Shown: piece after piece, positions 57,370 to 64,000 of the stretch
How positions within the stretch are numbered: position 1 is the first letter of the stretch
How the letters are laid out: every line of letters begins with the position of its first letter
Assembly: GCF_040256745.1 (NCBI RefSeq)
Contig: NZ_CP138335.1
Span: forward strand, 1,550,001-1,614,000
DNA from: Scrofimicrobium sp. R131
Lineage (GTDB): Bacteria > Actinomycetota > Actinomycetes > Actinomycetales > Actinomycetaceae
DNA length: 64,000 nucleotides
Direction of reading: 5' to 3'
Notes under the pieces: generated by a model
Seen by the model: the letters and a program-made list of their open reading frames with translations, nothing else
Database searches by the model: none
What the model was told of the DNA's origin: nothing
Made by a program: the position numbers and the translations under genes

Positions 57370-58799
57370 CCGACAACAGTTGCGATCCCTTCAGAAATCT
57401 AGCCCTGTCCTGCTGGGGGCATCTGTCACATGCGCACTGGCACCTTGGTTGACGCCAGCGCGATGGCGGACACTGCCTCAATCCGGCTGCGTGCGAACGA
57501 TCCGCCCACACAGTTGCAGCAACATCAGAAGCGGCACGACCTCAGAGCCTTCGAGTAGAGCCTGCACCCCTACCGCGCTACGCCGCGCCGGACCAAGCGG
57601 AATCCCGCCACCAGGCCACCACCCAGGATCAGCGCCGTCACTCCCGCAAGCCACAGGCGTGCGGGAACATCCATCCCGGTTTCAGCCAACTGTTTGCCGG
57701 TCTCCTGTTCAACTACCGGTGCCAGTGCTTTCACTACCAGGGTCGCGGGTTCGCTGGTCACCGTCGCCACCTCATTGGTTGCCGTCGCCCGGTACCGATT
57801 CCCGCTCTGAGCCAACTCCACCGAAGCTACCGTCAGGGTCAAACCGTCTTCTGACAATCCCGCTGAGACCGGCACCCAGGTAGCTCCCCGATCGGTGGAC
57901 ACCTCCCAGGCCACCTCCGGCTCGGGCACCCCGGTCACACCCACCGTAAAGCTGGCAGACTCACCTTCGACCACCGTCGCGTTTTCCGGGGAGGTTACGG
58001 TTGGGGCCATCGGAGCGGGCCGAACCGTCAACGTGGCGGGCGCGCTCGTCACCCCGGCCACCTCGTTGGTTGCCGTCGCCCGGTACTGGTTCCCGCTCTG
58101 AGCCAACTCCACCGAAGCCAGCGACACGATCAAGCCGTCAGCCGACACGCCTTCCGTCACCGGGTTCCAGGTGGCGCCTCCGTCAGCGGAGACTTCCCAG
58201 GTGACCTCAGGAGCTGGCTCCCCAGTGACGTTCACTGCGAAACTGGCCGGCTTCCCCTCGATTACCGTCATGTCGGCAGGATCCGTCACGGTGGGAGCAG
58301 CCGTCGCGTAGTAGGTGAAGGCACCGGGATAGGTAATCGGATCCTGTTCCACCCCATTGAGCCTCCACGACACCGTTACATCCACCGGGCCGGCAGGGTG
58401 GGCCGGGCTGATAACGCTCCAGGTTCCCTCTTCGTTAACGCTCGGAAGGGTACTGGCTGGGTCGCCCGGGGCCAGCACCCGCCTGGGGAACCTCGTTTTG
58501 CCCCCAGGAGAAAATGTCGCCCTCGTCCGTCAATACGTATGAGTTTAGGCGACCGCTGTCGACGCTGATATAGGTGTTTCCTGTTGGCAGCTCCACCGCC
58601 ACCGGTGACAGCTGATCGGGCCCAGGCCCTCCGGTCACCTGTTGGGAGGTGTTCCACCCCCAGCCGTAAACCTGGCCGTCACTTGCCAGCGCCAGGGAGT
58701 GGAAGTACCCGGCCGAGACGCTGGTGATCGTGACCCCCTCAGGCAGGTTCACCCGGACCGGCACCGCGGCTGAGGTAGTGGTCCCATCCCCCGCCTACC

Positions 58800-58819
58800 G
58801 CAGTTTCCTACGTTCATGT
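58800..58819 (+). repeat. att-like half-site, left end
   Basis: GCAGTTTCCTACGTTCATGT. It matches 15 of 20 positions of the reverse complement of 60962-60981 and sits just inside the left junction. The recombinase -10 box TATAGT (58824-58829) follows immediately, so the att site and promoter nearly overlap. Confidence 0.6.
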
Positions 58820-58835
58820 CCGATATAGTCCGAGT

Positions 58836-59702
58836 ATGACCGTTGCAGCCGTATACCTCCGCGTCTCCAAGTCCGTCGACACCGACGACGAGTCTCTGAG
58901 CTTGGAGACCCAGCGGAAGCGGATCCAGTGGGTTTGCACGGCGCGCTACGGCAGCACCGAGTGGACGCGGATGCTCTCTCATGTCGGCAGCTGCAATTTC
59001 GACGTGCTTGTCGCCCGCGATCTCGACCGCCTGCTGCGCACGTTGAAGAACTTCGTGAAGCTGATCGACCTGGGTGCAAAGTTCGCCATGGCCGACGGGG
59101 AAATTGACCTGACATCGGTTGACGGCAAGTTCCGCGCAACGATGGTGGCGGCGGTCGCCCGGTTCGAGATACGCCGGAAGTCCGAGCGCGAAGAGGTGCT
59201 CGATGAGCTGGAGCGAGTCTCCCGCGTCAAGGCGAGTAGTGCCGCAGACGCCGCTCAGAACGTCGCGGAGCGTGCAGACCTGGACGATGCCCGGATCGAC
59301 GATGCTGAGACGCTCAGCTGGCATCGTAGTGACGATGACGCAGACATCCTTGCTGCCCGCGTGGCGGCTGATGAGGAACATGCTGAGAGGGATTACACGT
59401 CCAGCCGCCGTGAGCGGCTCGCATCGGTTTACATCGCGGCAGCTGCCGCATTTGAGGAGAGCCTACACGAAACCGGATACAGGGAGCTGGACAAGATCGA
59501 GGACGATGTAAAGCGTCAGCGGCTCACGATTGAGTTCGAGGGCGCCCTCGCGACGGTCGGACCGTTGCCCCCGGTAGAGAATCGCTACGCTGCCGCAGCG
59601 AGGCGTGACCATGTCCGCAAGGAAGCTGAACGCTCAGCCATCGTTGCCGGAGGCCCCCAGCAGACCGGCCCCCGCACCGGAGACCGCGGGCTCAGTGGCT
59701 GA
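58836..59702 (+). CDS. Serine-recombinase-like protein lacking the DNA-binding domain
   Basis: 288 residues. The N-terminus AAVYLRVSK carries the nucleophilic serine. FDVLVARDLDRLLRTLKNFVKLIDLG, FAMADGEIDL and AAVARFEIRRKSER match the catalytic domain of large serine integrases. The usual segment between the first helix and the DVLV strand is shortened. After about residue 125 the recombinase and zinc-ribbon domains are absent. They are replaced by an acidic, probably helical region rich in Ala/Asp/Glu/Arg that I do not recognise. ATG 58836 lies 6 nt after TATAGT, so it is probably leaderless. It may be a decayed integrase or a diverged regulator. Confidence 0.7.
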   Translation: MTVAAVYLRVSKSVDTDDESLSLETQRKRIQWVCTARYGSTEWTRMLSHVGSCNFDVLVARDLDRLLRTLKNFVKLIDLGAKFAMADGEIDLTSVDGKFRATMVAAVARFEIRRKSEREEVLDELERVSRVKASSAADAAQNVAERADLDDARIDDAETLSWHRSDDDADILAARVAADEEHAERDYTSSRRERLASVYIAAAAAFEESLHETGYRELDKIEDDVKRQRLTIEFEGALATVGPLPPVENRYAAAARRDHVRKEAERSAIVAGGPQQTGPRTGDRGLSG

Positions 59703-59791
59703 GGCAGCCCCGCTAATGTCGGGGGTGCCCGATAGTCTGGGAACAGACTTCACGAGTTGAAAACACATAGCTCTACTCAGGAGGAAAACCA

Positions 59792-60790
59792 ATGCCCAAG
59801 GGGCTCTTCATCACGTCACTGATCGTACTGCCGCTCCTTTTCGGCGCGATTCACCCGGCACTGTTCATTCTGGCTCTCGCCGGGGTGCTCATCGCGAACC
59901 CGCTCATCTGGAAGTACCGGAAGAACAGGTATTTCAACAGTGAGGAGTTCCAGGGGCTCCGCGCTCAGATCGCCTCGGTTGTCGCCGAGCACAACGAGGT
60001 TGTGAACTACGTCGCGGAGATTCGCGGCCAGGGTGCGTTCGAGCTGGGTGCGTCATCTACCGGCCAGTACGCGCATCTCGCGAACTTTGAGAACACCTCG
60101 AACTGGAACTACCAGCGCGACCGCAACGTCGCCGAGTACGCGCCCCACGTTCACAACGCATCGCTTCAGGTCGTGCGCAACGCGAGCATGGATCCGATCA
60201 AGTACCTGATGAAGTATTTCGAGATCAAGGCGAATCAGGAGACGCTGGCCGAAGTGCAGCGGGTAGCCGAGGACATCTCGCGGCTGGAGGAGGCTGTCGC
60301 CAACGTGCAGCGCCGCGAGGCTGAGATTGTCGCGATGATCAACCCGCCCGAGTTCATCCTCCAGCGGTACGCGGACGAGTTCTGGAACCTTGTCGGCGTA
60401 CACCTCTCGCCGATCACGGTGCCGTACCCGAACTACAAGTTCCAGTACGTCTCCGCCGGCGGCAACAGCGGTCAGACGGTGAACATCAAGCTGGATACCC
60501 CGACGCTCGACGCGCTCTCTGAGACGCTCGTGCAGAAGATCCGCTGGGCGAAGTCAGCTGCCGGTCAGCGCGCGCTCATGACCGCCCGCCTGCGCGGCTG
60601 GATCAAGGATCGTGACCACCACACCTGCCAGAACCCCGCCTGCGGTGTCTCGGTCGCCGTCGAGCCGAACCTGCTCCTCGAAGTCGATCACATTATCCCC
60701 GTCTCCAAGGGCGGCCTTAGCGAGCCCGAGAACCTCCAGACGCTGTGCTGGCGGTGCAACCGCACCAAGGGCGCGAAGATGCCCGCATAA
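59792..60790 (+). CDS. Membrane-anchored HNH endonuclease-like protein
   Basis: 332 residues. Residues 5-40 form one or two membrane helices (LFITSLIVLPLLFGAI...LFILALAGVLIANPLIWKY). A basic stretch leads to a helical region (about 50-190) with coiled-coil character (EVQRVAEDISRLEEAVANVQRREAEI). The C-terminus is an HNH/McrA-type nuclease: CQNPACG, LEVDHIIPVSKGG, NLQTLCWRCNRTKGAK with two CxxC-like zinc pairs. SD AGGAGG precedes ATG 59792. It is the main cargo of the insertion; a role in defence against incoming DNA or in element transfer is inference. Confidence 0.75.
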   Translation: MPKGLFITSLIVLPLLFGAIHPALFILALAGVLIANPLIWKYRKNRYFNSEEFQGLRAQIASVVAEHNEVVNYVAEIRGQGAFELGASSTGQYAHLANFENTSNWNYQRDRNVAEYAPHVHNASLQVVRNASMDPIKYLMKYFEIKANQETLAEVQRVAEDISRLEEAVANVQRREAEIVAMINPPEFILQRYADEFWNLVGVHLSPITVPYPNYKFQYVSAGGNSGQTVNIKLDTPTLDALSETLVQKIRWAKSAAGQRALMTARLRGWIKDRDHHTCQNPACGVSVAVEPNLLLEVDHIIPVSKGGLSEPENLQTLCWRCNRTKGAKMPA

Positions 60791-60808
60791 CACCGCATCC
60801 ATCAGTTC

Positions 60809-60850
60809 GAGCACCTGACGGACGGGGAATCCCTCGCCCGTCAGGTGCTC
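60809..60850 (+). terminator. Hairpin after the HNH gene
   Basis: Perfect 13-bp arms GAGCACCTGACGG (60809-60821) and CCGTCAGGTGCTC (60838-60850), 18 nt after the stop at 60790 and within the inserted element. No U tract is present. Confidence 0.6.
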
Positions 60851-60961
60851 GGCGTGGATGGTCTCCGCTGGCACCGGGGGGCAGAAGTGGCTCGGCCTGC
60901 CACCGAAAGCTATCTGTTTGATCGGGGAGCCGCAACGGTCGCACGGTTCCCCGGTTCGACC

Positions 60962-60981
60962 ATATGAATGTAGATACCTGC
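60962..60981 (-). repeat. att-like half-site, right end
   Basis: Reverse complement GCAGGTATCTACATTCATAT, the partner of the half-site at 58800-58819, just inside the right junction with RCC1 sequence. Confidence 0.6.
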
Positions 60982-61555
60982 TGAAATAGCCCAACTGCCC
61001 AAGGCGGTTGTCTCCCCAGGCATAGACTTGGCCGTCGCCCCCGAGCAGCAAGAAATGGGAGCGACCGGCAGACACCTGCTGGGGGCTAACGCCTGTCGGC
61101 AACTTGACCACTTTGAGGATGTCCTCGGTTCCATCAACGCCCTCACCCGATGGTGTAGCCAGGCCGTTCCCCCGGGCGTAGACCTTTTGGTTGTCGCCGA
61201 TCGCCAGGGAATCCTGATACCCGGCAGAAATGCTAGTGAGGGTGACCCCCGCTGGCACCTAAACGGCTACCGGTGAGAACTGGGGTTCAGCGGATCCGTC
61301 GCCCAGTTGCCCACCGTCATTCAGACTCCAGGCGTAGGTTCTTCCATCCGTTCCAGTCGCCACGACGCATGTGTCACCAGCCGACAAGCCCTTGAAGGTC
61401 AGGTTCGGGATCTGGCCCACCACTTCGGTGCCGCCGGAATCGGGCCCAACCATCGGCCCGACCGCACCTCCTGGCGAGGCGATGGCCCCTGCTGCAGTTC
61501 CTGCCAACATGAACCCTGTGCGGCTGCCACGCAGCCACCCAGCGAGCTTTCAATC

Positions 61556-61902
61556 CCAATATTCTTCCCGTCAATAACCCTGATGGCACCAAGGCACTAA
61601 TAGAAAAAGTGTAGGTTGCAACCCTGCAGCTCGCTCGGCGAAAACTGCCACCAAGCGTACAACTAAACGTGAGACAACTAACACTCTCCGTCCAGAGATT
61701 CCTTAGGAAGTCTTCAAAGACGCGGCAGACCGATTAGACCCAAGCCATACCCATAGACCACACCGTTTACCACACTCCCAGCTCATACTCCCCGATGTTC
61801 ACGCCCAAAGGATCCCGCCCAGCCACCCCCACCACAACGGCCTAACCTGCCTGCCTACTCATCACCGCCCCACCCACCCGCTAGACTCAGGACAAACATA
61901 AG
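61556..61902. other. Gene-free region before the siderophore-interacting protein
   Basis: About 350 bp. It lacks the promoter element of the intact RCC1 genes on the side of the pseudogene, and no gene, repeat or structured RNA is recognised apart from the iron box at its right edge. Confidence 0.5.
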
Positions 61903-61921
61903 TTATGAAAGGCTAACCTAA
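61903..61921 (+). promoter_or_regulatory. DtxR/IdeR iron box
   Basis: TTATGAAAGGCTAACCTAA matches 16 of 19 positions of the classical iron-box consensus TTAGGTTAGGCTAACCTAA. It ends one base before the ATG of the siderophore-interacting protein, so the Fe-loaded repressor would block transcription or translation start. Confidence 0.8.
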
Positions 61922-61922
61922 C

Positions 61923-62735
61923 ATGTCGAAGAGTTTGGCCCAGGCGGGCCCCTTTGCCCGCGAGCGCGTCCTTTACCCTCTGACAGCTCGGTCGGTTCAC
62001 GTTCGCCAGACCTCGCGCCCAGCCCCCCACTTCATCCGACTGACGGTGGCCGGGGCCGACTTGGAGGGAATGAAGGCCCACGGGCCGGGCGATCACCTGC
62101 GGGTATTCTTCCCCGATCCGGCGAGCGGCATCCTAAATGCCCCCTCAACGGGGCCAGACGGCCTGATCCCGCCGCCAGCGCCAGGTCTGCACCGGGACTT
62201 CACCCCGCTGCATCTGCGCACCGGGGCCGACGGAGTGCCCGAGCTGGACCTCGATTTCTTCCTCCATCACCATCCCGGCCCCGCGGCCCAGTTCGCGACT
62301 CGGGCCGAGCCGGGTGACCGCCTGGTTCTGGTGGGCCCGCGCGGCTCAATCACCGCTCCCCCGGGGGCCGAACGCCTCGTTTGCTTCGTCGACGAGACCG
62401 CCCTTCCCGCCACCGCCCGCTGGCTCCAGCTCACCCCGCCCAGCACCGCGGTGGAGGTGTACACCCGGGCCGACAGGTGGGTCGAGACCTATCTGGCCGA
62501 CAACGGTGGGCGGGGTGAGCGAGTTCACCCGCTCGTCACCGATCTGGTCTCCGCCGCCCGCGCCGCCCACCTGGGTCGCAGCACGTACGTCTTTGCCGCC
62601 GGGGAGGCCAGCGAGCTGGCAACGTTGCGCCGATTCATCCTAAAGGAGCTGGGATTAGCCGGGGAGCAGTGCGACTTTAGCGGCTACTGGAAACGAGGCG
62701 TCAGCGAGTACGACCACCACGCGCCACTGGACTAG
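61923..62735 (+). CDS. Siderophore-interacting protein (ViuB-like ferric reductase)
   Basis: 270-residue FAD-binding protein that reduces ferric siderophores in the cytosol to release iron. The N-terminal flavin-binding barrel has RQTSRPAPHFIRLTVAGADLEG, GPGDHLRVFFPDP, HLRTGADGVPELDLDFFLHHHPGPAAQFA and GDRLVLVGPRGS. The C-terminal part has YVFAAGEASELATLRRFI and ends GYWKRG, a signature of the SIP family. The overlapping iron box supports iron control. The stop overlaps the convergent GNAT gene by 4 nt. No transporter genes are adjacent. Confidence 0.93.
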   Translation: MSKSLAQAGPFARERVLYPLTARSVHVRQTSRPAPHFIRLTVAGADLEGMKAHGPGDHLRVFFPDPASGILNAPSTGPDGLIPPPAPGLHRDFTPLHLRTGADGVPELDLDFFLHHHPGPAAQFATRAEPGDRLVLVGPRGSITAPPGAERLVCFVDETALPATARWLQLTPPSTAVEVYTRADRWVETYLADNGGRGERVHPLVTDLVSAARAAHLGRSTYVFAAGEASELATLRRFILKELGLAGEQCDFSGYWKRGVSEYDHHAPLD

Positions 62736-63160
62736 TCCAACCGGCGGGAGAAATGGTGCGAGCTGATTTGCATCCGCTCGCGCAGGTAGAAGCGGTGGGC
62801 CGGGAACCGCTGCACCCCGGAGTCAAGCTCGATGGTCCGGCAGTTGTACTCGTCTCGCGCCCGCCGAGTGAGCTCAGCCAATAGTTGGCCGCCGTACCCT
62901 CGCGAACGGTCACTGGCCCGCGTGGCCAGGTCATCGACGTAGAGTTTCCGACCCACGCTGGTAGTATCCATGATCCGCCAACCGGCTACCGCCACGCATT
63001 GGTCATCGTCGATGACAGCGGTGAAGCGCAGGCCCTGCCCGGCGGCCCGCACCAGAATCTGAACCAGTTCAAGCCGGGTCAACTGCGGACGCAGTTCCTG
63101 CAGGACTGGAAAAGCCCGGTCCCAAAGCGGGTCCTCCGGACCGGTGAGGTCAACGATCAT
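62732..63160 (-). CDS. GNAT-family N-acetyltransferase
   Basis: 142-residue protein with the GNAT fold. The central strand LYVDDLATRAS leads to the acetyl-CoA loop DRSRGYGGQLLAELTRRA, followed by TIELDSGVQRFPAHRFYLRERM, the usual C-terminal motif. The acceptor cannot be predicted. It starts at ATG 63160 and ends convergent with the siderophore-interacting protein. Confidence 0.85.
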   Translation of the reverse strand: MIVDLTGPEDPLWDRAFPVLQELRPQLTRLELVQILVRAAGQGLRFTAVIDDDQCVAVAGWRIMDTTSVGRKLYVDDLATRASDRSRGYGGQLLAELTRRARDEYNCRTIELDSGVQRFPAHRFYLRERMQISSHHFSRRLD

Positions 63161-63245
63161 GGCGTCACTCTACGTCATCGGGAACCGCGCCTCCGGCCCG
63201 GTCCAGACACCCGACCTGCGGCCTGGGCGAGCCGGGCAAGGCAAA

Positions 63246-63271
63246 GGGCCCGACCGCAACCGGCCGGGCCC
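63246..63271 (-). terminator. Terminator after the HdeD-like gene
   Basis: GGGCCCG (63246-63252) and CGGGCCC (63265-63271) form a stem 14 bp past the stop at 63285; on the minus strand it is followed by TTTGCC. Confidence 0.6.
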
Positions 63272-63284
63272 CCGAGCGACAAAC

Positions 63285-63824
63285 TCAGACCGTGAAGGAA
63301 CGCACCAACTGCACCACGCCCATGACGATGGCCGAGATCCCGATGATGAACCACAGCATCACAGCCGATGCCATCGGCGAGAACAGCAGAATAAGGCCGG
63401 CAATGATGCTGATGATCGCGTAGAAGATCGACCATCCCTTGGACTTGGTGTGGCTGAGGGTGGTCAGCGCCATGATGCCTTCCACAATCCAGACGGCCCC
63501 GATCATGATCGTGATCAGAATGACCAGGATCGCGGTGGTCGACTGCAGGTTGGTAAAGAACACCACCCCGGCGATGATGTAAAGCGCGCCCAGCAGGATG
63601 TGGCCCAGTCGTCCCCAACCAGTCTTGTCGAGGGAGGACAGCCCAACCCCGATGTAGGACAGGCCTGCGACGACCGTGTAGAGACCCAGAATCGCAGCCA
63701 CCACCATGGCGGTTTTTCCGGGCCAGACCAGAATGACAATACCGATGACGATCGAGATCAGGCCACCGATGGCCAGCGCTGAGCGGACGCCCGAGCGCAC
63801 GGCAGTTACTTCGTTGAGGGACAT
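63285..63824 (-). CDS. HdeD/DUF308-family membrane protein
   Basis: 179-residue integral membrane protein with about six helices in three repeated pairs: GGLISIVIGIVILVWPG, AAILGLYTVVAGL, LLGALYIIAGVVFF, ILITIMIGAVWIVEG, AIISIIAGLILLF and LWFIIGISAIVMGV. The WPG-type turn after helix 1 and the overall length are typical of HdeD proteins. In E. coli HdeD is linked to acid resistance; the role here is unknown. The start ATG 63824 follows AAGGAGA. Confidence 0.88.
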   Translation of the reverse strand: MSLNEVTAVRSGVRSALAIGGLISIVIGIVILVWPGKTAMVVAAILGLYTVVAGLSYIGVGLSSLDKTGWGRLGHILLGALYIIAGVVFFTNLQSTTAILVILITIMIGAVWIVEGIMALTTLSHTKSKGWSIFYAIISIIAGLILLFSPMASAVMLWFIIGISAIVMGVVQLVRSFTV

Positions 63825-64000
63825 TGGAAGTCTCCTTGCGTGCTATTCCAACCGAATAAATAAAAGCGCCGGCCTTGTCGGCCAGCTAGCGAGACCATAG
63901 ACATCGGGGCCCAGGCAAGTCTCTTTCCCTTGTTGACCCAGTTCAAGCCTACCGGCGCCAAGGCGCTGATGCGCGCATTCTCACCGAGCGTCTATTTCAT
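63825..64000. other. Right-edge intergenic sequence
   Basis: 176 bp upstream of the HdeD-like gene, with an AT-rich patch (AATAAATAAAA near 63855) next to a small GC hairpin. It could hold a promoter or the end of a gene beyond the window; nothing definite. Confidence 0.4.

Larger units (their letters stand above)
58796..60988 (+). mobile_element. 2.2-kb insertion with serine-recombinase-like and membrane-HNH genes
   Basis: RCC1 coding sequence stops at about 60989 and resumes at about 58793; the DNA between encodes two unrelated plus-strand proteins. A GGC (minus strand) is shared by both junctions. The ends carry similar inverted 20-nt sequences (58800-58819 and 60962-60981, 15 of 20 identical), as expected for the two halves of a serine-integrase attP. 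No transposase or target-site duplication of IS type is seen. Confidence 0.75.
57570..61555 (-). pseudogene. Broken RCC1/Ig surface-protein gene (LAETG), split by an insertion
   Basis: Remains of a fifth RCC1 paralogue. The N-terminal part (about 61555-60989) has GPDSGGTEVV and about three RCC1 repeats; an in-frame TAG at about 61260 breaks VAV from VPAGVTLTSISAGYQ. The probable start region (TTG near 61552) is in a different frame from what follows, suggesting a frameshift. A foreign element of about 2.2 kb then interrupts (58796-60988). The remainder (58792-57570) has two RCC1 repeats, then a frame change and loss of about 35-40 codons near 58480, two Ig-like domains and LAETG plus a membrane helix. 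Several independent lesions mark it as non-functional. Confidence 0.85.

Noticed and set aside
58796..60988. Insertion as a classical IS element
   Set aside because: It has no DDE or HUH transposase and no short target duplication; a serine-recombinase gene with att-like half-sites fits better.
45052..61555. Long RCC1/Ig repeats as a possible CRISPR or VNTR array
   Set aside because: The repeats are protein-coding modules of about 50 and 97 codons with diverged DNA, not short identical repeats with unique spacers.

Overview
The window looks like chromosomal DNA of a high-GC Gram-positive bacterium (Actinobacteria). The evidence is a single-chain type I fatty acid synthase with its own AcpS, an AccA3-type biotin carboxylase/BCCP fusion, a translational-type T-box in front of ileS, frequent GTG/TTG and apparently leaderless starts, and LAXTG-type sorting signals. 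The FAS-I operon plus DhaKLM and M13/M1 peptidases suits an Actinomycetaceae- or Bifidobacteriaceae-like organism, but the genus cannot be read from sequence alone.

Layout. 1-3126 is the 5' part of smc (minus strand). 3127-7353 is an accessory island: an FtsX-type ABC exporter (permease and ATPase) between two arrays of the same 105-bp intergenic repeat. 7354-16318 is minus-strand housekeeping: ndk, the PTS-dependent dihydroxyacetone kinase dhaK-dhaL-dhaM, folC, ileS with its T-box, and an SDR oxidoreductase. 16534-22828 (plus) holds a small SSB-like protein, an M13 metallopeptidase, the M1 aminopeptidase pepN, and separate PTS EIIB and EIIA genes behind a long hairpin. malQ (minus), an acyl-CoA thioesterase (plus) and ettA (minus) follow. 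28447-42376 is a fatty-acid operon: birA, accA3, accD, a 3065-residue FAS-I and acpS. It covers biotinylation, malonyl-CoA supply, chain synthesis and ACP activation. Then come ssb, orn and ilvA.

45052-61560 is the most unusual region: a family of five paralogous surface-protein genes, one of them broken. Each intact product has a signal peptide, a seven-repeat RCC1 propeller that appears to be inserted into a split IPT/TIG domain, one to five Ig-like domains and a C-terminal LA(V/E)TG sorting signal. Among them lies a gene for an ECF sigma factor fused to an anti-sigma zinc motif, a membrane helix and an extracytoplasmic domain. Three of the four intact RCC1 genes carry the same bipartite promoter-like element, CGACAGAT-N13-GTGTC(C/T)TA, 44-52 nt before their start codons. 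I infer a local envelope-sensing regulon. The fifth RCC1 gene is a pseudogene split by a roughly 2.2-kb element that encodes a serine-recombinase-like protein and a membrane-anchored HNH nuclease, with att-like inverted half-sites at its ends. A tRNA-Arg(UCU) gene lies at 54796.

The right end holds a siderophore-interacting protein under a DtxR/IdeR-type iron box, a GNAT acetyltransferase and an HdeD-family membrane protein. No CRISPR array, rRNA or replication origin was seen.
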